Assembly (NCBI RefSeq): GCF_032854445.1
Contig: NC_088307.1
Coordinates: 29,790,484 to 29,854,483 of the forward strand
Length of the DNA: 64,000 nucleotides
Origin: Liolophura sinensis
Taxonomy: Eukaryota; Mollusca; Polyplacophora; Chitonida; Chitonidae
Direction: 5' to 3'
How positions within the stretch are numbered: position 1 is the stretch's first letter; the number at the start of each line of letters is the position of its first letter. Shown here one piece after another: positions 44,162 to 56,100 of the stretch. The notes under the pieces are model-generated. The model did not search any database. It had not been told where the DNA came from and saw nothing but the letters and a program-made list of their open reading frames with translations. The translations under genes were made by a program, and so were the position numbers.

Positions 44162-47100
44162 CTGCAAAAATAATGAGGAAAATCATGCATGCGTTCAGAC
44201 TTTCTTCCCATCAGGTTTGCAATAACACAGGACACTTTATGCTGCATCTGCAATATGAAAATTGTATCACAGCGACATCATACTGATGAATCAGGTTTTG
44301 ACGAAGGATATGTGTGAAATGCCTCTCATGCATGTACAAAATCCACAAAAAGAGAAGAGCAATTCGTATTTAAGAATCACTTGTTATACACCATAAATAA
44401 ACTGAGTATGTGGCTCAGCTGGTTAGCGCGCTAGCGCAGCTTAATGACCTATGAGCCGCTCAACAATGCGGTCACTGTGAGTTCAAGTCCAGCTCATGCT
44501 GGCCTCCTCTCCGGCCGCAAGTGGGAAGGTCTGGCAGCAGCCTGCAGGTGGTCGTTGGTTTCCCCGGTTTCCCCGAACCATAATGCTGGCCGCCGTTGTA
44601 TCAGTGAAATATTCTTGAGTACGGCGTAAAACACCAATCAAATTAATAAATAAAATCAAAATATGTGTATGTACCTATCAAGTCTCAGCACAATACAGAC
44701 AAGGGCAGCGTCCTAACTTAAAATACCTGTATATACCTATCACGTTTTGGTACACTCCATAAGGCAGTGTCCTAACTCAGAACACCTGTATGTACCTATC
44801 ACGTCTAGGTATATTCCACAGGGCAGTGTCCTAAGTAAGAACACCTGTGTGTTGCTATCACGTCTTGGTACACTACATAGAACAGTGTCCTAACTCAGAA
44901 CACCTGTATGTAGCTATCACGTCTAGGTATATTCCACAAGGCAGTGTCCTAAGTAAGAACACCTGTATGTGCCTATCAAGTCTTGGTACACTACATAGGG
45001 CAGTGTCCTAACTCAGAATACCTGTATGTACCTATCACGTCTTAGTACACTAAATAGAACAGTGTCCTAACTCAGAACACCTGTATGTAGCTATCACGTC
45101 TAGGTATATTCAACAGGGCAGTGTCCTAAGTAAGAACACCTGTATGTGCCTATCAAGTCTTGGTACACTACATAGGGCAGTGTCCTAACTCAGAACACCT
45201 GTATGTACCTGTCACGTCTTAGTACACTAAATAGAACAGTGTCCTAACTCAGAACACCTGTATGTAGCTATCACGTCTAGGTATATTCAACAGGGCAGTG
45301 TCCTAAGTAAGAACACCTGTATGTGCCTATCAAGTCTTGGTACACTACATAGGGCAGTGTCCTAACTCAGAACACCTGTATGTACCTGTCACGTCTTAGT
45401 ACACTAAATAGAACAGTGTCCTAACTCAGAACACCTGTATGCACCTATCATGTATTGGTATACTACACAAGGCAGTGTCCTAACTCAGGATACCTGTGTG
45501 TAGCTATCACGTCTTGGTATATTACACAGGGCAATGTCCTAACTCAGAATACCCCTATGTACTTGTGTGCGCATAACAACCGTAAAATGTCATTTTAATT
45601 TGGAAATTTAACATAAAATGACATGTTGACGTTACCTTTAGAATTTCTGCCTTACTTGCCCCACAGGACACAAACACTGCACAGGCTGCATTGTTGAGGA
45701 CTGGGTAGGTCAAGGTCACTCGGCCTGGTGGAGGTTTGGGCGAGTCGCTGATAGCAGCTGCAATCATATCAGTCACCTGTATCAATCAATAATAATACAG
45801 AAATGATCTTTCACTTAATTCCAACCTGCTGTATTCCCTCATTCTTAAATTAGTTCCACTACTGTTAGGATGTAGCAATGAGCCCTTAAATGACTCAGTT
45901 CTCAAGCCTGAACCACTAAGGCTAGGATTATAGGAGAGGGCCCTTCAATGACTCAGTTCTCATGCCTGAACCACTAAGGCTAGGGTTATAGCAGAAGGCC
46001 TTTCAATGACTTAGATCTCAAGCCTGAACCACTAAGGCTAGGGTTATAGCAGAAGGCCCTTCAATGACTCAGTTATCAAGCCTAAACCACTAAGGCTAGG
46101 GTTATAGGAGAGGGCCCTTCAATGACTCAGTTCTCATGCCTGAACCACTAAGGCAAGGGTTATAGCAGAAGGCCTTTCAATGACTTAGATCTCAAGTCTG
46201 AACCACTAAGGCAAGGGTTATAGCAGAAGGCCTTTCAATGACTTAGATCACCCACTCAGGCTAGGGTTATAGCAGAAGGCCTTTCAATGACTTAGATCTC
46301 AAGCCTGAACCACTAAGGCTAGGGTTATAGCAGAAGGCCTTTCAATGACTTAGATCTCAAGTCTGAACCACTAAGGCTAGGGTTATAGCAGAAGGCCTTT
46401 CAATGACTTAAATCTCAAGCCTGAACCACTCAGGCTAGGGTTATAGCAGAAGGCCCTTCAATGACTTAGATCTCAAGCCTGAACCACTCAGGCTAGGGTT
46501 ATAGTATAAGGCCCTTCAATGACTCAGTTATCAAGCCTGAACCACCAAGGCTAGGGTTATGGGAGAGGGCCCTTCAATGACTCAGTTCTCATGCCTGAAC
46601 CACTAAGGCTAGGGTTATAGCAGAAGGCCTTTCAATGACTTAGATCTCAAGCCTGAACCACTAAGGCTAGGGTTATAGCAGAAGGCCTTTCAATGACTCA
46701 GTCCTCAAGCCTAAACCACTAAGGCTAGGGTTATAGCAGAAGGCCTTTCAATGACTTAGATCTCAAGCCTGAACCACTAAGGCTAGGGTTATAGCAGAAG
46801 GCCTTTCAATGACTCAGTCCTCAAGCCTAAACCACTAAGGCTAGGAATATACCAGAGGGCCCTTCAATGACTTAGTTCTCAAGCATGGGCAAATCAGATA
46901 AGGATTACAGCATGGAAGGATGTATGCCTATGTGGTCTTTCCCTACACAACCCCACACTACTGTGTAACAGTCTGTAACCTGGAAACAAGGAGCATGTGT
47001 GCCCATCTGATTGCTCCCTTGATAACCCCATACTCACCTGTAACAGTCTGTGACCTCGAAACAAGTAGCATGTGTGAGGTGTCTGGTTGCTCCCTTGATA

Positions 47101-50100
47101 ACCCTATACTCACCTGTAACTGTTTGTGACCTGGAAACAAACAGCATGTGTGTCCATCTGATCGCTCCCTTGATAACCCCATACTCACCTGTAACAGGTT
47201 GTGACCTGGAAACAAGGAGCATGTGTGCCCATCTGATCGCTCCCTTGATAACCCCATACTCACCTGTAACAGTTTATGAGCTGGAAACAAGGAGCATGTG
47301 TGCCCATCTGATCGCTCCCTTGATAACCCCATACTCACCTGTAACAGGTTGTGACCTGGAAACAAACAGCATGTGTGCCCATCTGATCGCTCCCTTGATA
47401 ACCCCATACTCACCTGTAACAGGTTGTGACCTGGAAACAAGGAGCATGTGGGCCCATCTGATTGTTTTCTTGATAACCCTATACTCACCTGTAACTGTTT
47501 GTGACCTGGAAATAAACAGCTTGTGTGCCCATCTGATCGCTCCCTTGACAACCCCATACTCACCTGTAACAGTCTGTGACCTGGAAACAAGGAGCATGTG
47601 TGTCCATCTGATCGCTCTCTTGATAACCCCATACTCACCTGTAACAGGCTGTGACCTGGAAACAAGGAGCATGTGTGCCCATCTGGTCCCATGCCTAACA
47701 CGAGAACATCGAAGCGGGGGAGATCAGGCTCCGGGAAAACCTCACGAAGTTTTTTCCTGTAATCTACTGCGGCTTCTTCCACTGTAACACAGAGAAGACA
47801 ACACACATAGACTGATGTGTTCAGCTGTCCTGCATTCATTCTCACCATGGATTCACTGCAACACACAGAAGACAACACACATAGACTGATGTGTTCAGTT
47901 ATGCTGCATTCATTCTCACCCTGGATTCACTGTAATGCAGAGAAGACAACACATATAGACAGATGTGTTCAGCTGTGCTGCATTCATTCTCCCTCTGGAT
48001 TCACTGTAACACACAGAAGACAACACACATAGACTGATGTGTTCAGCTGTGCTGCATTCATTCTCACCCTGGATTCACTATAACACACAGAAGACAACAC
48101 ACATACACTGATGTGTTCAGCTGTCCTGCATTCATTCTCATCCTGGATTCACTGTAACACAGAGGAGACAACACATATAGACTGATGTGTTCAGCTGTCC
48201 TGCACTCAGTATCACCCTGGATTCACTGTAACCCAGAGAAGACAACACACATAGACTGATGTGTTCAGCTGTGCTGCATTCATTCTCACTCTGGATTCAC
48301 TGTAACCCAGAAAAGACAACACACATAGACTGATGTGTTCAGCTGTGCTGCACTCATTCTCACCCTGGATTCACTGTAACACAGAGAGGACAGCACACAT
48401 AGACTGATGTGTTCAGCTGTCCTGCACTCAGTATCACCCTGGATTCACTGTAACCCAGAGAAGACAACACACATAGACTGATGTGTTCAGCTGTGCTGCA
48501 TTCATTCTCCGCCTGGGTTCACTGTAACACAGAGAGGACAACACACATAGACAGATGTGTTCAGCTGTGCTGCATTCATTCTCACCCTGGATTCACTGTA
48601 ACCCAGAAAAGACAACACACATAGACTGATGTGTTCAGCTGTGCTGCACTCATTCTCACCCTGGATTCACTGTAACACAGAGAGGACAGCACACATAGAC
48701 TGATGTGTTCAGCTGTCCTGCACTCAGTATCACCCTGGATTCACTGTAACCCAGAGAAGACAACACACATAGACTGATGTGTTCAGCTGTCCTGCACTCA
48801 GTATCACCCTGGATTCACTGCATTTGTAAACATATTGGTATTTTTTGTCTGTTCATGTAGCCAATGTCATTTTAACACACTGGAAATTAAAACCATAATT
48901 TTATACACACCAATGTGTGGAATCTGTAAATATCAAAATAATTTTAAATCTGATCGGAGTGGTCCTCGATTACCTGATACATTCCAGTCAATTGGATAGA
49001 CTTGGTCTTTCTTCAGGCTTGGAACCCTGGACAGCAAATTGTCCACGTAGATTTGGTATGTACACTCAGGGTCTGTTGGAGGAACGTGTCGCTCATCACA
49101 GAAAAACACTCTCCACTTTGACCAATCTGTTTCTAACTTTGGCAGACCATTACAGAGAAATTTGGACACACTGCCACCTGTAAACAGAGGAAACAAGATG
49201 AAACAGCAATTCATGTTTTATATAAGCAAGACCTGAAATTATACCCTATAACCAAGATTTATTTGACTAATGTTTTACGCTGTAGTCAACAATACCTTAC
49301 TTGTATGACAGCAGCCAGTATTATAGTGGGTGAAAACTGGGGAGAGTGGGGGGGGAACCAACAACCATCCACACTTTGCTGGCAGGCAGACCTTCTCGTA
49401 CAGCCCGTAAGGAATCCAGCTATTGAACTCACAGCAACCACATTGGCGGTTCCAGGTCAATAAGGAATATCTAGATTTTTTGACAGCTCGACACACTTTT
49501 CATCTTAACACTAAAACAAACTTTATTGACTGAGAATTAAATAAAATTGCACAAAATTAAGGTGTATTGATTATTCCTGGCAACATGAGACTACATTATG
49601 GGTGCCAGAACCATTGAGGAGTTTAGCTGAGTCCTGATCTCTGGTAACATGAGACTACATTATGGGTACCAGAACCATTGAGGAGTTTAGCTGAGTCCTG
49701 ATCTCTGGTAACATGAGACTACATTATGGGTGCCAGAACCATTGAGGAGTTTAGCTGAGTGCTGATCTCTGGTAACATGGGAATACATTATGGGTGCCAG
49801 AACCATTGAGGAGTTTAGCTGAGCGCTGATCTCTGATCACATGAGACTACATTATGGGTGCCAGAACCACAGAGGAGTTTAGCTGAGTCCTGATCTCTGG
49901 TAACATGAGACTACATTATGGGTACCAGAACCATTGAGGAGTTTAGCTGACTGCTGATCTCTGATCACATAAGACTACATTATGGGTGCCAGAACCATTG
50001 AGGAGTTTAGCTGACTGCTGATCTCTGATCACATGAGACTACATTATGGGTGCCAGAACCACAGAGGAGTTTAGCGGAGTCCTGATCTCTGGTAACATGA

Positions 50101-53100
50101 GACTACATTATGGGTACCAGAACCATTGAGGAGTTTAGCTGAGTGCTGATCTCTGGTAACATGGGAATACATTATGGGTGCCAGAACCATTGAGGAGCTT
50201 AGCTGACTGCTGATCTCTGATCACATGAGACTACATTATGGGTGCCAGAACCACAGAGGAGTTTAGCTGAGTCCTGATCTGTGGTAACATGAGACTACAT
50301 TATGGGTGCCAGAACCATTGAGGAGTTTAGCTGAGTCCTGATCTCTGGTAACATGAGACTACATTATGGGTACCAGAACCATTGAGGAGTTTAGCTGAGT
50401 CCTGATCTCTGGTAACATGAGACTACATTATGGGTGCCAGAACCATTGAGGAGTTTAGCTGAGTGCTGATCTCTGGTAACATGGGAATACATTATGGGTG
50501 CCAGAACCATTGAGGAGTTTAGCTGAGCGCTGATCTCTGATCACATGAGACTACATTATGGGTGCCAGAACCACAGAGGAGTTCAGCTGAGTCCTGATCT
50601 CTGGTAACATGAGACTACATTATGGGTACCAGAACCATTGAGGAGTTTAGCTGACTGCTGATCTCTGATCACATGAGACTACATTATGGGTGCCAGAACC
50701 ACAGAGGAGTTTAGCTGAGTCCTGATCTCTGGTAACATGAGACTACATTATGGGTGCCAGAACCATTGAGGAGTTTAGCGGAGTCCTGATCTGTTGTGCC
50801 ATGAGTTTACATTATGGATACCAGAAGCGTTAAGTTTACCTGTGTCCTGATCTGTGGTAACATGAGAACACATTATGGGTGCCAGAACCATTGAGGAGCT
50901 TAGCTGAGTGCTGATGTCTGATCACATGAGACTACATTATGGGTGCCAGAACCATTGAGGAGTTTAGCTGAGTGCTGATCTCTGGTAACATGAGAATACA
51001 TTATGGGTGCCAGAACCACAGAGGAGCTTAGCGGAGTCCTGATCTGTGGTAACATGGGAATACATTATGGGTGCCAGAACCATTGAGGAGTTTAGCTGAG
51101 CGCTGATCTCTGATCACATGAGACTACATTATGGGTGCCAGAACCACAGAGGAGTTTAGCTGAGTCCTGATCTCTGGTAACATGAGACTACATTATGGGT
51201 ACCAGAACCATTGAGGAGTTTAGCTGACTGCTGATCTCTGATCACATGAGACTACATTATGGGTGCCAGAACCACAGAGGAGTTTAGCTGAGTCCTGATC
51301 TCTGGTAACATGAGACTACATTATGGGTGCCAGAACCATTGAGGAGTTTAGCGGAGTCCTGATCTGTTGTGCCATGAGTTTACATTATGGATACCAGAAG
51401 CGTTAAGTTTACCTGTGTCCTGATCTGTGGTAACATGAGAACACATTATGGGTGCCAGAACCATTGAGGAGCTTAGCTGAGTGCTGATGTCTGATCACAT
51501 GAGACTACATTATGGGTGCCAGAACCATTGAGGAGTTTAGCTGAGTGCTGATCTCTGGTAACATGAGAATACATTATGGGTGCCAGAACCACAGAGGAGC
51601 TTAGCGGAGTCCTGATCTGTGGTAACATGAGACTACATTATGGGTGCCAGAACCATTGAGGAGTTTAGCTGAGCGCTGATCTGTGGTAACATGAGACTAC
51701 ATTATGGGTGCCAGAACCATTGAGGAGTTTAGCTGAGTCCTGATCTGTGGTAACATGAGACTACATTATGGGTGCCAGAACCATTGAGGAGTTTAGCTGA
51801 GTCCTGATCTCTGGTAACATGAGACTACATTATGAGTACCAGAACCATTGAGGAGTTTAGCTGAGTGCTGATGTCTGATCACATGACACTACATTATGGG
51901 TGCCAGAACCATTGAGGAGTTTAGCTGAGTGCTGATCTGTGGTAACATGAGACTACATTATGGGTGCCAGAACCATTGAGGAGTTTAGCTGAGTCCTGAT
52001 CTGTGGTAATTACATTATACATTATACAGTATAGGTCTCTTTTTTCATCTAAAATAAATGTATACAGAAATTGATTTTTAAAGATGTGTGCCGTGGAGAT
52101 GCTACTGTTTTTCGATGTATTAAGTATAGTACCAATAAACATCATTTTCCTGCATGTGTGTTTTCAATAATGCAGCTGTTTGGTATTCCTGTGATTAATG
52201 TACTTTCAGATATATAAATGTCAAAGTGGTTACTCCAGATACATCATTCTACTGTTTCCGATATAAAGAACTGAAAAGAGGCAACTCATCTATAACAGCC
52301 TTGTGAATCCTCTTACAAAGTTTGTCACTCTTTCCAATTGTCCAAGTGATAAGTGAATATTTACCCCTTCAACACTTATATATATGAATGAGAACTTATA
52401 GAATTTATTTTTTATGTGAACAAATTATTTTTTTCAAACACAATAATTTATTTTAAAGTATATTTCTGTATTTTCAAATTTTCAGGTATATGAAACAGAT
52501 TTATGAAAACAAACATACATGTATATTTCTATATAAAGAATTTTATTATTTATTTGATTGGTGTTTTACACCATACTCTAGAATATTTCTCTTACATGAC
52601 AGCGGCCAGCTTTATGCTGGGAGCGAACTGGCCTGGGCCTGGAGGAACCCATGAATACCCACAAGTTGTGGGCAGATGTTTCCATGTCAGGAGGAGGACA
52701 AAGCCAGTAAATGTGTTGGCGCGAGAATCTTGGTAGGGTCACTGCACCGCACTGGAGCACTAAGTAACTCAGCCATGGAACCCCACCCCTCCCCCCAATA
52801 TACAGAAGATCAAATTTTTTTACCAAATTAAAAGTTAAATTACCAAATTAAAAACGCTTACCAAATTAAAAATTAAATTACCAAATTAAAAATTAAATTA
52901 TGTGTACTATATATGATATGGAAATCAGAAAATTGCTTGTCTTTCACCAAAACAATAATTTGAAATTCAAGTTCGGTTACTTTTATTTATTTATTCTTTT
53001 ATAGCATGTTTCCTCTGCTATACACAACAAACAGGGTATTACTCACCAACCTGGTTTGTTTATATTAGCATATATTTAACTACACATAATCTAGAATTCA

Positions 53101-56100
53101 AGTTTGGTCATTTTTATTTATTTATTTTTTCATAGCATGTTTTCTATGATGTAAACAACAACCAGGGCATTACGCACAAACCCAGTTTGTTTACATTAGC
53201 ATATATTTAACTACACATAATCTAGAATTCAAGTTTGGTCATTTTTATTTATCTATTTTTTTTAAAACATGTCTCCTATGATATAAACAACAAACAGGGT
53301 ATTACCACAAACCAGGTTTGTTTACATTAGCATATATTTAACTACACATGATCTAGAATTCAACTTTGGTCATTTTTATTTATTTATTTTTTATAGCATG
53401 TTTTCTATGATATAAACAACAAACAGGGTATTACCACAAACCAGGTTTGTTTACATTAGCATATATTTAACTACACATAATCTGGAATTCAAGTTTGGTA
53501 ATCTTTGTTTATTTATTTTTTTATAGCATGTTTTCTATGATGTAAACAACAAACAGGGTATTACCACAAACCAGGTTTGTTTACATTAGCATATATTTAA
53601 CTACACATAATCTGGAATTCAAGTTTGGTCATCTTTATTTATTTATTTTTTGATAGCATGTTTTCTATGATATAAACAACAAACATAGTATTACCACAAA
53701 CCAGGTTTGTTTACATTAGCATATATTTAACTACACATAATCTGGAATTCAAGTTTGGTAATCTTTGTTTATTTATTTTTTTATAGCATGTTTTCTATGA
53801 TGCAAACAACAGGGTATTACAACAGACCCAGTTTGTTTACATTAGCATATATTTAACTACACATAATCTGGAATTCAAGTTTGTTCATTTTTATTTATTT
53901 ATTTTTTGATAGCATGTTTTCTATGATGTAAACAACAAACAGGGTATTACCACAAACCAGGTTTGTTTACATTAGCATATATTTAACTACACATAATCTG
54001 GAATTCAAGTTTGTTCATTTTTATTTATTTATTTTTTGATAGCATGCTTTCTATGATATAAACAACAAACAGGGTATTACCACAAACCAGGTTTGTTTAC
54101 ATTAGCATATATTTAACTACACATAATCTAGAATTCAAGTTTGGTCATTTTTATTTATCTATTTTTTTATAGCATGTTTTCTATGATGTAAACAACAAAC
54201 AGGGTATTACCACAAACCATGTTTGTTTACATTAGCGCATATTTAACTACACATAATCTGGAATACAAGTTTGGTAATCTTTATTTATTTATGTTTTGAA
54301 AGCCTGTTTTCTGTGATATAAACAACAAACAGGGTGTTACGCCCAAACCCGGTTTGTTTACGTTAGCCTATATTTACCTACACTGTGCACACTTGGGGAA
54401 AGAAAACAAACACTGAATCCATACACCTGCTAATGGTGGTGGGGGTGGGGGGATGTGAAATGTGTTTACACGCGCATGCAGTGTAGAATCAGCACCCACC
54501 CCACCCTTCCCCACCAACTTTTCTCACATGCAAGAAGACAAAAAACAAAGCTTCAGTCAACAGGACAGCATAATGGCTCAACGTGGATTTCAAAGGTTTG
54601 GGCCATCAGAAAGAATTTACTGCATGCGTTTTTATCACCCCTCTAAATTACGCATTCATCTGATTGGTTGCATCGAAAACAGTAGGCCTGGGCCTTTCGC
54701 AAAATTAGGAACCATCGATTCACATTTTGAGCCAACAAATGCAGGGCATCCCCCCCCCCCCCCACACACACACACACACATTTTTCCCTCCGAACATTTT
54801 AGCCTCAGGACATTTTCTCCTCCCTATATACATACATGTATATATGATAAGTGGAAAATATAAATATGGTCTTCTAAGTGAGGTATCTTGTAATTAATAG
54901 CCCAGGGGGTCAAAATAAGCAATTTTTTTACTTTTTCACCAAATTCAGGTATTTGTCTTAGTATAGTGAAGATTTTAAGGCCTCTGTAGCCTGTCAGGGG
55001 TTCAAAACACTCAGTTTTTTATTTATATATTCACAAAATTCAGGTAGTTGTCTTCATACGGTGAGGATATTATGTTGATAAAATTAAATCGAATTTACTT
55101 TTTTCAATGCAAGAACATCTAGATGTTATACAGACAGGTCTCTGTATGAAAAAATTAAATGATTACTTAAATAATAATTATAGTTAAGTTTTAGTCATTT
55201 TAAATAGGACAATTTGGTAACAGAAGAGTTCGGTTGGGGTGGGGGTGGCAATGGGGCTGGGGATTCAGTATGGTAGAACAATATGTGGCTGGAGACTCGT
55301 TAACACCTGGCGTTAATATTTCTCAGCAGGTGCTGTTTGTGATCGCCTGATCAAGCGCTGACTTGGGTACTTAAGCTGCATGCTACCACCCCCACCCCCC
55401 TTTCACACCCCATCCCAACAGTACACACTGCCAATAAGCACAAAGACTGGGGCCGGAAAAATACAACAGTCCTATAATAGTTTTTTTATCATTTCACGCA
55501 AATAACACACTCATACAACCGAGACCGGGGGAATCCCATGACCATATGCAAGTTGCTGGCAGAACTTCCCATGTGCGACCCAGCAAGAGAGGCACTTGAA
55601 CTCACAGCAACTGCATAGGTGAGAGGCACCGCATTTAGTCGGAAAGCAAAAAAAAAAAAAAAAAGATTTGACTACTTATAGCAATATATTGCTATTTAAA
55701 TAAATTTGTTAGAAATAGAATAAAATTTCAACTAGTGATCAGTTCACTTTTCCATACCCAAAGTCCCAGCCTTCTGTGATAAAAAGTACATTTTGCACAC
55801 TAAACCAATATATACATTTTAGCCCAGCCTTTCACAACAGTGGTTTCTGTTGATATATATGCACTGCAATTTTGCTCATACTTTGTTCTGCATTTAGGGT
55901 TAACTCACAAAAACTTTTAGTCATTTAAGTCAATGTTTCAATGTTAAGAAGTAGCCTATTCTATACTTTTCGTTTACATGTCTATATTTAGCATGCTGTA
56001 ATATACTCTTGTGCTATACCTATCCATGCTACTTAGCACATATTGTAACTTAACATATTGTATTGAAAGAAAATATAATAAAATGATTATCTCCAATAAA

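Noticed and set aside
45870-46885. ctagggttata in each 58-bp unit as interstitial telomeric repeat
   Set aside because: Only one telomere-like hexamer occurs per 58-bp unit. There is no TTAGGG run.
47050-47787. 245-residue plus-strand open frame
   Set aside because: It is antisense to PGLS exon 3 and its 75-bp array and has no independent support.
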